Counted from the stretch's first letter, positions 9,677-19,753 are shown. The stretch is DNA of 38,625 nt from Pseudomonadota bacterium (GCA_018240295.1 JAFEGB010000327.1:1-38625), one strand, 5' to 3'. Notes: generated by a model from the sequence alone, not told the origin. Numbers and translations: made by a program.

Positions 9677-10627
9677 TCAACCCGGGTGGTCCCGCAACGC
9701 ACCCAAAGTGCGGAGCACCGTGTTCACGGCCGTGGCCGGCGCCAGGGGAACGGCGCCGGTCTCTCCGCGCAACCACGTCAGCTGCCTTCGGGCGTACTGG
9801 CGGGTTGCCTGGATTCCACGCTGCCGCAACTCGGTACGGTCCGTCAAGCCATCCAGATGTTCCCAGACCTGACGATAGCCGACCGCACGCATGGCCGGCA
9901 GGCCGGGGTGCAGGTCGGCGCGCGCCCGCAGCCGCGCCACCTCCTCGATGAAACCGCAGGCCAGCATGCGATCGAAGCGCTGTTCGATGCGCGCATGCAG
10001 CAGGCCCCGATCCGCGGGCAGCAGCACGAAGTTCAGGAGCCGGTACGGACAGCCGGCGAGGTGCTGGCAGGCGTGCCAGTCGCTGAGCGTGCGTCCGCTC
10101 AGCCGCCAGACCTCGAGCGCACGCTGCACGCGCTGCGGATCGTTCGGGTGGATGCGCGCCGCCGCCACCGGATCGATCGCCGCGAGCTGCGCGTGCAGCG
10201 CCGCGGCGCCGTGCGCTGCCAGCTCGGCATCGAGCGCGGCACGCACGCCGGCGTCGGCCTCGGGCAGTTCGGCGAGCCCCTGCGCCAGCGCCCGGAAATA
10301 GAACATCGTGCCGCCGACCAGCAGCGGCACGCGCCCGGCGGCGCGGATCTCGTCCATCGCCGCCAGCGCATCGCGCCGGAAGCGGCCGGCCGAGTAGCTT
10401 TCGGCCGGATCGACGAGATCGATCAGCCGGTGCGGCGCGCGGGCGAGGGTTCCGGCATCGGGCTTGGCGGTGCCGATGTCCATGCCGCGGTAGATCATCG
10501 CCGAATCGACGCTGACGATCTCGAACCCGCCCGGCGCCCGTTCGAGCAGCTCGATCGCGAGATCGGTCTTGCCGGAGGCGGTCGGCCCCATCAGGCAGAC
10601 GGCGAGCGGACGCGGGTCGGCCGTCAT
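9677..10627 (-). CDS. miaA: tRNA dimethylallyltransferase MiaA
   Basis: This 316-residue enzyme adds a dimethylallyl group to A37 of tRNAs that read UNN codons. The P-loop GPTASGKT is at residues 14-21, followed by the substrate-binding [19 protein letters not shown] and the [12 protein letters not shown] block. [14 protein letters not shown] is the start that fits the family; it lies only 2 bases after the mutL stop, so translation is probably coupled. It is followed by hfq. Confidence 0.96.
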   Translation of the reverse strand: MTADPRPLAVCLMGPTASGKTDLAIELLERAPGGFEIVSVDSAMIYRGMDIGTAKPDAGTLARAPHRLIDLVDPAESYSAGRFRRDALAAMDEIRAAGRVPLLVGGTMFYFRALAQGLAELPEADAGVRAALDAELAAHGAAALHAQLAAIDPVAAARIHPNDPQRVQRALEVWRLSGRTLSDWHACQHLAGCPYRLLNFVLLPADRGLLHARIEQRFDRMLACGFIEEVARLRARADLHPGLPAMRAVGYRQVWEHLDGLTDRTELRQRGIQATRQYARRQLTWLRGETGAVPLAPATAVNTVLRTLGALRDHPG

Positions 10628-10629
10628 GC

Positions 10630-12468
10630 TCAGCGCCCGCGCAGGAACAGCCGGTCGAGCTCGCCGAGACCGAGCTGCACCCAGGTCGGCCGGCCGTGGT
10701 TGCACTGGTCGCTGCGCTCGGTGGCCTCCATCGCGCGCAGCAGCGCGTTCATCTCGGCCAGCGTGAGGCGCCGCCGGGCGCGCACCGAACCGTGGCAGGC
10801 CATGGTCGCCAGCAGCTCGTTGTGGCGCTCGCCGACGCGCGAACTGCTGCCGTGTTCGGCCAGATCGGCGAGCACGCCGCGCACCAGCGCCTCGATGTCG
10901 CCATCGGCAAGCAGCGCTGGCAGCTCGCGCAGCAGCGCGCGGTCCGGGCCGGCCAGCACGATGCCGAGGCCGAGGCCGGCGAGCACTTCGGCGTGAGCCT
11001 CGATCGCCGCCGCTTCGCGCGCGCCGACAGCGAAGCCGAGCGGCACCAGCAGCGGCTGCGTGCGCAGGCCTTCGGCCGCGTGCGCGCGCTTCAGGCGCTC
11101 GTAGGTGATGCGCTCGTGCGCGGCATGCATGTCGACCAGCACCAGCCCGGCGGCATTCTCGGCGAGGATCCAGATGCCGTGCAGCTGCGCGAGCGCATAG
11201 CCGAGCGGCGGCACCGCAGGCGGCGGCGCGGCTGTCGCGTCCGGCTCCACCGCGGCAAGCCCGGCTTGCGCCGGTGCCGGTGCAAGCCCGTCGAGCAGGC
11301 GCGCATAGACCGCGAACGACTCGTGCGCACCGAGGGCGAGGCGGTTCTGCTGCGGCGCGGGCGCGGCCGGCGGCGGCCAGCGACCCGCATCAGGCGGGAC
11401 CGGCATTTCAGGATCCGGCAGAGCGCCGGTCGCAACATCCACAGCAGCCGGAGCGCCCGCGCCGGCGCGCGTGTCGGCCAGCACCTCGTGCAGCGTGCGA
11501 AACAGGAAGTCATGCACCAGCCGCGCCTCGCGGAAGCGCACCTCGAACTTCTGCGGATGGGCGTTGACATCGACCAGCTGCGGGTCGAGTTCGAGCTGCA
11601 GCACGAAGGCCGGATGCCGGCCGTGGAACAGCACGTCGGCGTAGGCCTGGCGCAGCGCGTGCGCGACCAGCCGGTCGCGGACCATGCGGCCGTTGACATA
11701 GAAGAACTGCCGGTCGGCCTGCGCGCGCGCCGCCGTCGGCAGCCCGACCCAGCCGTGCAGGCGCAGGCCGGCGGCCGTGTGATCGACGTGCAGCGCCGCG
11801 CCGAGGAAATCGCTGCCGGCCAGCTCGGCGATGCGCCGCTCCTCGCCGGCGCGATCCGCCGCCGCCGGCAGGCGCAGCAGCGCCCGGCCGTTGTGGCTCA
11901 GCGTGAACGCGACCGCGGGCCGCGAGGCGGCGAGCCGGCGCACCAGCTCGTCGATATGACCGAACTCGGTGCGCTCGGCCTTCAGGAACTTGCGCCGCGC
12001 CGGCACGTTGTGGAACAGGTCGCGCACCTCGATCGCCGTGCCGCGCGCCGCCAGCGCCGCCGGCAGCGGTTCGCCGGGCTGCTCGCGGCCGTCGCCGGCG
12101 AGCTGCCAGCCGCTGGCGGCACCGTCGGTGCGCGAGGCGAGCGTCAGCCTCGATACCGCGGCGATGCTCGGCAGCGCCTCGCCGCGAAAGCCGAGGCTCG
12201 CGATCGCGTCGAGATCGGCCGCCGTGCTGATCTTGCTGGTCGAGTGGCTCGCCAGCGCCGCGGCGAGCTCCTCGCGGGTGATGCCGCAGCCGTCGTCGCG
12301 CACGCGGATCAGCCGCACGCCGCCCTGCTCGATGTCGATGTCGATGCGCGTGGCGCCGGCATCGAGGCTGTTCTCCAGCAGCTCCTTGACCACCGAGGCC
12401 GGGCGCTCGACGACCTCGCCGGCGGCGATCTGGTTGACGAGTTCGGGCGGCAGGCGACGGATCGGCAT
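10630..12468 (-). CDS. mutL: DNA mismatch repair protein MutL
   Basis: This 612-residue GHKL ATPase links MutS mismatch recognition to strand removal. The N-terminus [19 protein letters not shown] and the ATP-site motifs [19 protein letters not shown] and GFRGEAL are intact. The C-terminal dimerisation domain carries [12 protein letters not shown] (446-457), which fits the DQHA(x)2E(x)4E endonuclease motif with one substitution, plus ACHGSVRA- and CNHGRP-type motifs. This suggests a MutL with its own nicking activity, as in bacteria without MutH. A Pro/Ala-rich linker joins the halves. Unlike E. coli, the upstream neighbour is bamC, not amiB. Confidence 0.96.
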   Translation of the reverse strand: MPIRRLPPELVNQIAAGEVVERPASVVKELLENSLDAGATRIDIDIEQGGVRLIRVRDDGCGITREELAAALASHSTSKISTAADLDAIASLGFRGEALPSIAAVSRLTLASRTDGAASGWQLAGDGREQPGEPLPAALAARGTAIEVRDLFHNVPARRKFLKAERTEFGHIDELVRRLAASRPAVAFTLSHNGRALLRLPAAADRAGEERRIAELAGSDFLGAALHVDHTAAGLRLHGWVGLPTAARAQADRQFFYVNGRMVRDRLVAHALRQAYADVLFHGRHPAFVLQLELDPQLVDVNAHPQKFEVRFREARLVHDFLFRTLHEVLADTRAGAGAPAAVDVATGALPDPEMPVPPDAGRWPPPAAPAPQQNRLALGAHESFAVYARLLDGLAPAPAQAGLAAVEPDATAAPPPAVPPLGYALAQLHGIWILAENAAGLVLVDMHAAHERITYERLKRAHAAEGLRTQPLLVPLGFAVGAREAAAIEAHAEVLAGLGLGIVLAGPDRALLRELPALLADGDIEALVRGVLADLAEHGSSSRVGERHNELLATMACHGSVRARRRLTLAEMNALLRAMEATERSDQCNHGRPTWVQLGLGELDRLFLRGR

Positions 12469-12496
12469 GGCGGTCTCCGGGCAGCTCCGGAAATGC

Positions 12497-12523
12497 CACG
12501 GGCCGGCGGATGGCCGGCCCGTG
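12497..12523 (-). terminator. Hairpin between bamC and mutL
   Basis: CACGGGCCGGC (12497-12507) pairs perfectly with GCCGGCCCGTG (12513-12523) across a 5-base loop, 11 bp in all. It lies in the 82-base gap after the bamC stop on the minus strand and is followed by GCATTTCC. It probably ends the dapA-bamC transcript, at least in part, and marks the start of the mutL operon. Confidence 0.6.
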
Positions 12524-12550
12524 CAGGGGACGATGCGGGCAGGCGGCGGC

Positions 12551-13750
12551 TCAGCGCACACCCCTGGCGATGGTTTCGAGCAGCGTGCGGGCCCCGGCGG
12601 AGTTGTCCGGCGTGCCGCTGGCGTTCTGCACGATGACGAAGGTCTCGCCACCCTGATCGGCGAGGCGCACCTGATAGCGCGTGCCGCGCGGCTGCGGCGC
12701 CGACTTCGAGCCGAACCAGCCCGAGAACCAGCCCTTGTTGTCGTCGGCCTTGCGGTTCTCGCCGGCGCGATCGACGTACTCGACGATGTACAGGCCGCGG
12801 GCGCGATCCTGCTCCTCGATGCCGTAGTCACCGCCGTCGAGCGCCGCACCGACGCTGCGCCAGGCGCGCGAGTAGTCCTGCGTGACGAACAGGCCCGGCA
12901 CGCCGCCGAGCTCGCCCGGACGGGTCAGCGCCTTCTGCACCGGCGCGGCCTTCTGGCCGACGCCGGCCTGGGCGCGGGCGCGCTCCTCGGAAGCCCCGAG
13001 GAACACCATCAGCCGCGACAGCAGTTCGGCTTCGAGTTCCGGGTCTTCCGGGCGCGGTTCCCAGACCGTCGATTCGTTGTCGCGACCGCGGCTGACTTCC
13101 TTGGCACCGTAGTGGGTCAGGTAGACGGCCGTGCCGCTGCCGTCGCCGGTGCGTTCGAGGCGCACGCGGAACTTGTCGCGGGTCGGAGCCGAGTACGCGA
13201 AGTCGAGCGCCTTCGAGATCAGCGCGCGGATGGCATCCTGCGGGATGTCGGCGCGGTTCTCGGCCCAGTCGGTCTCCAGCAGGCCGATGCGCGGATCGTC
13301 ACGCTTGAGCAGGAAGCCGTTGCTGGTCCAGAACTCGCGCACCTTCGGCCAGACCTTGTCGGCCGGCGCGTCGACCACCAGCCAGCGCTGCTCGCCCTGA
13401 CGCTCGATGCGCATGCCCTCGGGCTGCAGCAGCACCGATTCGGTCTTGACCAGCCGCGGCGCCGTGCCGGCGGCAGTGCTCGCAACGGCTCCGCCGGCCA
13501 CGCCGCGTTCGCGGTTGTAGTCGGAGAGGTTCGCCTGCCGGCCCGGGTTCAGCTCCGGCACCTTCAGCGTGTCGTCGATCGTCGAGCTGGTCAGGTCCGG
13601 CGGCAGTTCCAGCGTCGGCGCCTCGCGGGCCTGGCGGTAATCGGGGCGACGGTCGGGAATCAGGCTGCCGCTCGGGGAGGAGCAGGCGGCGAGCAGGGCC
13701 AGCGTCGTGCCGGCGGCAGCGACGCGCAGCGGGGTATGGAGCTTGGGCAT
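12551..13750 (-). CDS. bamC: Outer membrane assembly lipoprotein BamC
   Basis: This 399-residue lipoprotein belongs to the NlpB/BamC family, an accessory part of the BAM complex that inserts beta-barrel proteins into the outer membrane. A signal peptide ends in the lipobox LLAAC (C about residue 23). The unstructured stretch that follows ([17 protein letters not shown] ... LELPPDL) is the BamC lasso-like N-terminus, and two helix-grip domains fill the rest. It lies 33 bases after dapA, the same order as E. coli dapA-nlpB, so it is almost certainly co-transcribed with dapA. It is somewhat longer than the E. coli protein. Confidence 0.9.
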   Translation of the reverse strand: MPKLHTPLRVAAAGTTLALLAACSSPSGSLIPDRRPDYRQAREAPTLELPPDLTSSTIDDTLKVPELNPGRQANLSDYNRERGVAGGAVASTAAGTAPRLVKTESVLLQPEGMRIERQGEQRWLVVDAPADKVWPKVREFWTSNGFLLKRDDPRIGLLETDWAENRADIPQDAIRALISKALDFAYSAPTRDKFRVRLERTGDGSGTAVYLTHYGAKEVSRGRDNESTVWEPRPEDPELEAELLSRLMVFLGASEERARAQAGVGQKAAPVQKALTRPGELGGVPGLFVTQDYSRAWRSVGAALDGGDYGIEEQDRARGLYIVEYVDRAGENRKADDNKGWFSGWFGSKSAPQPRGTRYQVRLADQGGETFVIVQNASGTPDNSAGARTLLETIARGVR

Positions 13751-13783
13751 GGGGCGAGGGTTCGTCGGCGGCGGACGGGATGT

Positions 13784-14659
13784 TCAGAGCACGTGGGCCT
13801 GACGCATCGCGTCGAGCACGGCTTCGTGACAGGACTCCGACAGCGGCGTCAGCGGCAGGCGGATGCCGGACGGGATCAGCCCCAGGCGCTGCAGCGCCCA
13901 CTTGGCCGGAATCGGATTGGATTCGATGAACAACTGCTTGTGCAGGCCGGTCAGGTCGGCGTTGATCGCCTCGGCGCTGGCGGCGTCGCCGGCGAGCGCA
14001 GCCTTGCACATCTCGTGCATCGCGCGCGGTGCGACGTTGGCGGTCACCGAGATCACGCCGCGGAAACCGGCGAGGATGCTCGCGCAGCCGAGGTCATCGT
14101 CACCGCTGTAGAGGTCGATGCGCCCGGCGCAGCGCGCGATCAGCTCGCGGTTGCGCTCCAGCGAGCCGCTCGCCTCCTTGAGGCCGACGATGTTCGGGAT
14201 GTCGGCCAGACGCGCGACGGTCTCGGGCTTCATGTCGCAGGCGGTGCGCCCGGGCACGTTGTAGAGGATCTGCGGGATCGGCACGGCCTCGGCGATCGCG
14301 CGGTAGTGCCGGTACAGGCCTTCCTGGGTCGGCTTGTTGTAGTACGGAGTCACCAGCAGGCAGGCGTCGGCACCAGCCTCCATGGCCAGCCGGGTCAGCT
14401 CGATCGCCTCGCGCGTCGAGTTGGCGCCGGTGCCGGCGATCACCGGCACGCGCCCGGCCACCTGCTTCACGACGCGGCGCACGACCTCGATGTGCTCGGG
14501 CACGTCGAGCGTCGCCGATTCACCGGTGGTGCCGACCGCGACCAGCGCGTCGGTGCCGTTCTCGATGTGGAACTCGACGAGGCGTGCGAGCGCATCGAAG
14601 TCGAGGGCGCCGTCCGCCGACATCGGCGTGACCAGCGCGACCATGCTGCCGTGGAACAT
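13784..14659 (-). CDS. dapA: 4-hydroxy-tetrahydrodipicolinate synthase
   Basis: This 291-residue class I aldolase condenses pyruvate with aspartate semialdehyde, the first committed step of lysine and diaminopimelate synthesis. The Schiff-base lysine is K161 (GLKEASGS). The proton-relay residues T44-T45 (GTTGES), Y107 and Y133 (YNVPGRT) and the substrate-binding R138 are all in place at E. coli numbering. [13 protein letters not shown] is the family start; an 11-residue longer reading has no support. It diverges from gcvR across 150 bases, the same arrangement as in E. coli, and leads into bamC. Confidence 0.97.
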   Translation of the reverse strand: MFHGSMVALVTPMSADGALDFDALARLVEFHIENGTDALVAVGTTGESATLDVPEHIEVVRRVVKQVAGRVPVIAGTGANSTREAIELTRLAMEAGADACLLVTPYYNKPTQEGLYRHYRAIAEAVPIPQILYNVPGRTACDMKPETVARLADIPNIVGLKEASGSLERNRELIARCAGRIDLYSGDDDLGCASILAGFRGVISVTANVAPRAMHEMCKAALAGDAASAEAINADLTGLHKQLFIESNPIPAKWALQRLGLIPSGIRLPLTPLSESCHEAVLDAMRQAHVL

Positions 14660-14738
14660 GTCCGGGAACCCCGCAAGGAAAATGTGCGGCATGGTACGTG
14701 CCGCCGGTGCCGGTCACAAGCGCCGGCCGGAACGCGGC

Positions 14739-14766
14739 TTGCACACCCCCGGCGAGCCGCTACACT
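14739..14766 (+). promoter_or_regulatory. Sigma-70 type promoter for gcvR-bcp
   Basis: TTGCAC (14739-14744) and TACACT (14761-14766) are separated by 16 bases, within the dapA/gcvR divergent region. Transcription would start near 14773, leaving about 37 bases of leader before the gcvR ATG at 14810. Confidence 0.55.
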
Positions 14767-14809
14767 GCCCCGTCCGCCTCATCGCACCCCAGTCCACTGC
14801 CCCCGACGC

Positions 14810-15352
14810 ATGCGCGCCCCCGTGAAGAACTATCTCGTCATCAACGTGCTCGGTGAGGATCGCCCGGGTCTGCTGCTCGACCTGTCGCGCATCATCCTCG
14901 ACTGCGGCTGCAGCATCCAGGACAGCTACATCACGGTGTTCGGCCTCGAATGCGTGGCGATGCTGCTGGTGCACGGCAACTGGAACACGCTCGCGAAGCT
15001 CGAAACCCAGCTCAAGCGCGCCGAGGAGGAACATGGCCTGACGATCACGATCAAGCGCACCGGCCCGCGCAAGATCTCGCAGGACGCCCTGCCGTACAGC
15101 GTCGAGGTCATCGCGCTGGAGGCGCCGGGCATCGTCAATCACCTCGCGGCCTTCTTCGCCTCGCGCAGCATCAACATCGAGGAGCTCTCGACGCGCAGCT
15201 ACTCGGCCCCGCACACCGGCAGCCCGATGTACTCGGTGAACATGGCGATCGGCATCCCGGCCAGCCTGCACGTGGCGCTGCTGCGCGAGGAATTCCTCGA
15301 CTACTGCGACGAGCTGAACCTCGACGCGGTCATGGAACCGGTCAAGGGCTGA
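14810..15352 (+). CDS. gcvR: GcvR-like double-ACT regulator
   Basis: This 180-residue protein is two ACT domains in tandem: NYLVINVLGEDRPGLLLDLS (about 6-25) and YSVEVIALEAPGIVNHLAAFF (about 97-117). In E. coli GcvR binds glycine and restrains the activator GcvA of the glycine cleavage operon. The identification rests on the domain layout and on synteny with dapA and bcp. The start is ATG at 14810; a GTG four codons later is an alternative. The stop is 5 bases before bcp, so the two form an operon. Whether it acts on a GcvA homologue here is unknown. Confidence 0.85.
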   Translation: MRAPVKNYLVINVLGEDRPGLLLDLSRIILDCGCSIQDSYITVFGLECVAMLLVHGNWNTLAKLETQLKRAEEEHGLTITIKRTGPRKISQDALPYSVEVIALEAPGIVNHLAAFFASRSINIEELSTRSYSAPHTGSPMYSVNMAIGIPASLHVALLREEFLDYCDELNLDAVMEPVKG

Positions 15353-15357
15353 AGGCG

Positions 15358-15840
15358 ATGGAACGCACCGGCATCGGCCAGACCGTGGCACCGTTCACCG
15401 CCGCCGCGACCGGCGGCGAAACCGTCGACTCGGCGGCGCTGCGCGGACGCTGGCTGCTGCTGTACTTCTATCCGAAGGACGCGACCCCCGGCTGCACCAG
15501 CGAGGGCCGCGACTTCCGCGAGCTGCACCCGGAATTCCTCGCCGCCGGCGCCGTCCTCTATGGCGTCTCGCGCGATTCGCTGGCGAGTCACGAGAAATTC
15601 CGCGCGAAGGAAGGCTTCCCGTTTGCGCTGATCTCGGACCCCGACGAAACCCTCTGCCGGCTGTTCGACGTGATCCGGCCGAAGAAGCTCTACGGCAAGG
15701 ACGTGATCGGCATCGAGCGCAGCAGCTTCCTGATCGATCCCGACGGCGTGCTGCGCCGCGAATGGCGCAAGCTCAGGGTCGAGGGCCACGCCCGCGCCGT
15801 GCTCGCTGCGCTGCGCGAAGAACTCGCCGCCACCGGCTGA
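15358..15840 (+). CDS. bcp: Thiol peroxidase of the Bcp/PrxQ family
   Basis: This 160-residue thioredoxin-fold peroxidase reduces hydrogen and organic peroxides. The active-site block YPKDATPGCT gives the peroxidatic cysteine C46, with the conserved late segment YGKDVIGIERSSFLI. The resolving cysteine that E. coli Bcp has five residues later is an arginine here (TSEGR). The other resolving position I recall for the Xanthomonas protein (in the FCAKQGF-type segment) is also arginine. The only other cysteine is C100 (ETLCRLFD). The enzyme may work as a 1-Cys type or use C100. It directly follows gcvR. Confidence 0.93.
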   Translation: MERTGIGQTVAPFTAAATGGETVDSAALRGRWLLLYFYPKDATPGCTSEGRDFRELHPEFLAAGAVLYGVSRDSLASHEKFRAKEGFPFALISDPDETLCRLFDVIRPKKLYGKDVIGIERSSFLIDPDGVLRREWRKLRVEGHARAVLAALREELAATG

Positions 15841-15883
15841 GGTCTGCCCGCGCGATCCTTCATCCGGTCGCGGAGTCCTGCCC

Positions 15884-18205
15884 ATGCTGACGCACGAGCG
15901 CGAGCACGTGCTGGCCGGTCATCGCTGGCGTTTCCAGCGGGCCGGCGGTTACGACCATGTCTGTCTCGATACCGGCGCCGACCTCGTCGCGCTGCCGACG
16001 CTGGACCAGAAGCTCTGGGCCGCGCTCGCCTGCCCGACGCGCGGCGTCGAGTTCGACGCGCGCACGCTCGACCTGATCGACACCGACGCCGACGGCCGCA
16101 TCCGCGCGCCGGAAGTGCTCGCCGCCGTCGACTGGGCGCTCGCACGGCTGCGCGACCCCGACACCCTGCTCGCCGGCGGCGAGGCACTGGCGCTGGGCGC
16201 GATCGACACGCGCCACGAGGACGGCCCCGACAGCGGCCGGCTGATCCACGCCTGCGCGTGCGAGGTGCTGCGCCAGCTCGGGCGCGCCGAAGCCGGCACG
16301 ATCGAGCTCGACGATGTCGCCGACACGCACCGGCTGTACGCGACGATCCCGTTCAACGGCGACGGCGTGATCACCGCGGCCGCCGCCGGCGATGACGAAG
16401 CCCTGCGCGCCGCGCTGCTCGACGTGCTGCAGGTCTGCGGCGGCGTCCCGGATCGCAGCGGCGTCGACGGCATCGACCGCGAGCGCCTGCAGGGCTGCTT
16501 CGCCGCCCTCGATGCGCTCGCCGCCTGGCGCGACGACGGCGGCAGCGGACCGGTACGCCCGCTCGGGGCCGACACCGCCGCCGCGGCCGAGGCGCTCGCC
16601 GCCGTGCAGGCCAAGATCGATGACTACTTCCTGCGCTGCCGGCTCGCCGCCTGGGATGCCGCGCTGCTCGACGCGCTGCAGCAGGATGCCGGCGAGCGCA
16701 CGCTCGCCGAGGCGCTGAAGCCGGTGCGTGATGCCGAGGCGCTCGCGGCGCTGCCGCTCGATCGCGCCGCCCCCGGACGCCCGCTCGATTTCGGGGCGGC
16801 GCTGAACCCGGCCTGGCTCGGACGGCTGCAGGCGCTGCGCGCGCAGGTGCTGCAGCCGCTGCTCGGCGACGACCGCTCGCTCGACGAGAGCCACTGGGAA
16901 GCCCTGAAGGCGCGCTTCGCGCCGTGGTTCGCGTGGCAGGCCGCGCAGCCGCATGACGGCCCCGCCACCCGGCTGGCGGCGCTGCCGGCCGAGGCGCTCG
17001 CGCGGCTGCGCGATCCGGACCTCCGCGCGCGCCTGCAGGCGCTGGTCGAGCGCGACGAGGCGCTGTCCGGCCAGTTCGCGGCGCTCGCGGCGCTGGAGCG
17101 GCTGATCCGCTACCGGCGCGACCTGCACCGGCTGCTCGACAACTTCGTGTCCCTGCGCGAGTTCTACCTGCGCCGCCACCGCGCGATCTTCCAGATCGGC
17201 ACGCTGTATCTCGACGGGCGCAGCTGCGAGCTCTGCATCCGCGTCGGCGACATCGCCCGCCATGCGCTGCTCGCCGCCGCCGGCAACGTCTGCCTCGTCT
17301 ATTGCGACTGCCGCCGGCAAGAGCCCGGCAGCGGCGAAACCCGCCAGCAGGCCATCGCCGCAGCGCTGACCGACGGCGAGGTCGACGAGCTGGCCGAGGG
17401 GCGCAACGGCGTGTTCTACGACCGCGCCGGGCTCGACTGGGATGCGAGCGTCGTCAAGATCGTGCGCAACCCGGTCAGCCTGCGGCAGGCGTTCTGGTCG
17501 CCGTACCGGCGCTTCGGGCAGTTCCTGAGCACGCAGATCGAGAAGTTCGCGAACGCCCGCGCGCAGGACATCGACCGGCAGCTGGCCGGCAGCATCGGGC
17601 CGGCTGCGGCCCCGGCAGCGGCGAATGCGGCTGCGCCCGCCCCCGCAGCGCCCGCACCGGCCCGCATCGGCGGCTTCGACATCGCGCGCTTCGCCGGCAT
17701 CTTCGCCGCGCTCGGCCTGGCGCTCGGCGCGATCGGCACGGCGATCGCGTCGGTGGTCACCGGCCTGCTGGCGCTCAGCCCCTGGCAGCTGCCACTGGTG
17801 TTCGCCGGCGTCGTGCTGGCGATCTCCGGGCCGTCGCTGCTGATGGCCTGGCTGAAGCTGCGCCAGCGCAGCCTCGGACCGCTGCTCGATGCCACCGGCT
17901 GGGCGATCAATGCCCGCGCCCGGCTCGGGCCGCGCTTCGGCCGCTCGCTGACCGCGCTGCCGAAGCTGCCGGCGCACGCCGAGCGCCTGCGCAGCGATCC
18001 GTTCGCCGAGCGCACCCCGGTGCTGCGCCTCGGGCTGCTGCTCCTGCTGCTCGGGGTGCTCGCCGTCGGCGGCTGGCGCGCCGGCTGGTACGACGCAGCG
18101 CTGCTCGACCTGCGCCGCTGGGTGCTCGCGCACACGCCGAAACCGGCCGCCGCAACCGTGCCCGCGCCTGCGCCCCCGGCCGCCCCTGCCCCGGCGCCAC
18201 GCTGA
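15884..18205 (+). CDS. Large membrane protein with EF-hand loop, function unknown
   Basis: I do not recognise a characterised family. The 773-residue protein has a complete calcium-type EF-hand loop at 66-77 (D66-T-D68-A-D70-G-R-I-R-A-P-E77) and a degenerate second one near 156-167 (FNGDGVI). A long Ala/Leu/Arg-rich, probably helical, soluble region runs to about 570 and includes a conserved-looking block with Cys and aromatic residues (FQIGTLYLDGRSCELCIRVG, 436-455). An Ala/Pro linker (571-594) leads to transmembrane helices at about 602-625, 635-657 and 714-732, and a Pro/Ala tail. GGAG precedes the ATG. It lies 43 bases after bcp and may be co-transcribed. No signal peptide is seen, so the EF-hand is probably cytoplasmic. 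Confidence 0.85.
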   Translation: MLTHEREHVLAGHRWRFQRAGGYDHVCLDTGADLVALPTLDQKLWAALACPTRGVEFDARTLDLIDTDADGRIRAPEVLAAVDWALARLRDPDTLLAGGEALALGAIDTRHEDGPDSGRLIHACACEVLRQLGRAEAGTIELDDVADTHRLYATIPFNGDGVITAAAAGDDEALRAALLDVLQVCGGVPDRSGVDGIDRERLQGCFAALDALAAWRDDGGSGPVRPLGADTAAAAEALAAVQAKIDDYFLRCRLAAWDAALLDALQQDAGERTLAEALKPVRDAEALAALPLDRAAPGRPLDFGAALNPAWLGRLQALRAQVLQPLLGDDRSLDESHWEALKARFAPWFAWQAAQPHDGPATRLAALPAEALARLRDPDLRARLQALVERDEALSGQFAALAALERLIRYRRDLHRLLDNFVSLREFYLRRHRAIFQIGTLYLDGRSCELCIRVGDIARHALLAAAGNVCLVYCDCRRQEPGSGETRQQAIAAALTDGEVDELAEGRNGVFYDRAGLDWDASVVKIVRNPVSLRQAFWSPYRRFGQFLSTQIEKFANARAQDIDRQLAGSIGPAAAPAAANAAAPAPAAPAPARIGGFDIARFAGIFAALGLALGAIGTAIASVVTGLLALSPWQLPLVFAGVVLAISGPSLLMAWLKLRQRSLGPLLDATGWAINARARLGPRFGRSLTALPKLPAHAERLRSDPFAERTPVLRLGLLLLLLGVLAVGGWRAGWYDAALLDLRRWVLAHTPKPAAATVPAPAPPAAPAPAPR

Positions 18206-18288
18206 TCCGGCCCGCCCCGCGGTCCCGGCTCGCGCGCCGCGGCGGCGGCGGATACAGTCGGGGCAACCATCACCGCCCGGGGTCCGTC

Positions 18289-19716
18289 ATGGCCAGATCG
18301 AAGAAAGCCGAGTCCTCGAAGCGTCTGTTCGTGCTCGACACCAACGTCCTGATGCACGACCCGACCGCGCTGTTCCGCTTCAAGGAGCACGACATCCACC
18401 TGCCGATGGTGGTGCTCGAAGAACTCGACCGCGCCAAGAAGGGCATGTCCGAGGTTGCGCACAACGTGCGGCAGGTCAGCCGCTTCCTCGACGAGCTGAT
18501 CGCCGGGGCCAACCGCGAGGAGATCGACCGCGGCCTGTCCCTGCCCTCGCCGGTCAACCTCGGGCGCACCTGCGCGCCGAGCGGCCAGCTGTACTTCCAG
18601 ACCCGCCCGACCGGCCAGCACCTGCCGGCGACGCTGCCCGGCAACGTGCCGGACAACGACATCCTGAGCTTCGCGATCGCGCTGTCGCACGAGCATCCGA
18701 GCCGGCCGGTGACGCTGGTGTCCAAGGACATCAACCTGCGCATCAAGGCGACGATCCTCGGCATCCACAGCGAGGACTACCGCAACGACCAGGCGCTCGA
18801 TGACATCGACCTGCTGTACTCCGGCAGCCGCGAGCTGCCGGCGGATTTCTGGGACACGCACAGCAAGGCGATGGACTCGTGGAAGGAGGCCGGGCGCACG
18901 TTCTACCGCGTGCAGGGGCCGGAACTCGACGAGTGGCACGCGAACCAGCTGCTGTACCTGCCGGGCGAGCTGCAGCCGAGCTTCCTCGTGCGCCGCCTCG
19001 ATGCGCAGGGCGCGATCATCGAGCTGACGCGCGACTTCACGACCGCCAACCATGCGGTCTGGGGCGTGACGGCGCGCAACCGCGAGCAGAACTTCGCGCT
19101 GAACCTGCTGATGGACCCCGAGATCGACTTCGTGACGCTGCTCGGCGCCGCCGGCACCGGCAAGACGCTGCTGGCGCTCGCCGCGGGCCTCGCGCAGACG
19201 CTCGACCAGAACCGCTTCCGCGAGATCATCATGACGCGCGTGACGGTGCCGGTCGGCGAGGACATCGGCTTCCTGCCCGGCACCGAGGAGGAAAAGATGA
19301 CGCCGTGGATGGGCGCGCTGATGGACAACCTCGAAGTGCTGGCCGCGACCCGCGATGCGCCGGGTGGCAGTGAATGGGGCCGGCAGGCGACCGCCGACCT
19401 GCTGTCCTCGCGCATCAAGATCCGCTCGCTGAACTTCATGCGCGGGCGCACCTTCCAGCAGAAGTACCTGATCATCGACGAGGCGCAGAACCTGACCTCG
19501 AAGCAGATGAAGACGCTGATCACGCGCGCCGGCCCCGGCACCAAGGTCGTCTGCCTCGGCAACATCGCGCAGATCGACACGCCCTACCTGACCGAGACCA
19601 CCTCGGGCCTGACCTACGTCGTCGACCGCTTCAAGGGCTGGGCGCACGGCGGCCACGTGACGCTGCTGCGCGGCGAGCGCTCGCGGCTCGCGGATTTCGC
19701 GTCCGAGTCGCTCTGA
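18289..19716 (+). CDS. PIN domain-PhoH family ATPase/ribonuclease (PhoH2 type)
   Basis: This 475-residue protein joins an N-terminal PIN ribonuclease domain (LDTNVLMHD with D17; LEELD with E45 and D47) to a C-terminal PhoH ATPase domain with Walker A GAAGTGKT (about 286-293) and a Walker B-like LIIDEAQNLT (about 394). Fusions of this kind, called PhoH2 or YlaK, have been described as ATP-dependent RNA-unwinding ribonucleases. The start MARSKKAESSKR is preferred over the longer open frame, which runs into the upstream gene. It converges on lgt across a hairpin. The RNA target is unknown. Confidence 0.93.
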   Translation: MARSKKAESSKRLFVLDTNVLMHDPTALFRFKEHDIHLPMVVLEELDRAKKGMSEVAHNVRQVSRFLDELIAGANREEIDRGLSLPSPVNLGRTCAPSGQLYFQTRPTGQHLPATLPGNVPDNDILSFAIALSHEHPSRPVTLVSKDINLRIKATILGIHSEDYRNDQALDDIDLLYSGSRELPADFWDTHSKAMDSWKEAGRTFYRVQGPELDEWHANQLLYLPGELQPSFLVRRLDAQGAIIELTRDFTTANHAVWGVTARNREQNFALNLLMDPEIDFVTLLGAAGTGKTLLALAAGLAQTLDQNRFREIIMTRVTVPVGEDIGFLPGTEEEKMTPWMGALMDNLEVLAATRDAPGGSEWGRQATADLLSSRIKIRSLNFMRGRTFQQKYLIIDEAQNLTSKQMKTLITRAGPGTKVVCLGNIAQIDTPYLTETTSGLTYVVDRFKGWAHGGHVTLLRGERSRLADFASESL

Positions 19717-19725
19717 GCCGGACGC

Positions 19726-19753
19726 GGCAGCGGCGGCTCAGGCCGCCGCTGCC
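19726..19753. terminator. Shared hairpin between phoH-type gene and lgt
   Basis: GGCAGCGGCGG (19726-19736) pairs perfectly with CCGCCGCTGCC (19743-19753), 11 bp with a 6-base loop. It begins 9 bases after the PhoH stop. The lgt stop codon (19738-19740) lies in its loop. There is no clear T-run, but the position fits a bidirectional terminator for convergent genes. Confidence 0.55.

Noticed and set aside
11969-15352. A 1127-codon open frame on the plus strand through mutL, bamC and dapA
   Set aside because: It is antisense to three clear genes. Only its last part (gcvR from 14810) is real; the rest is an effect of high GC content at third positions.
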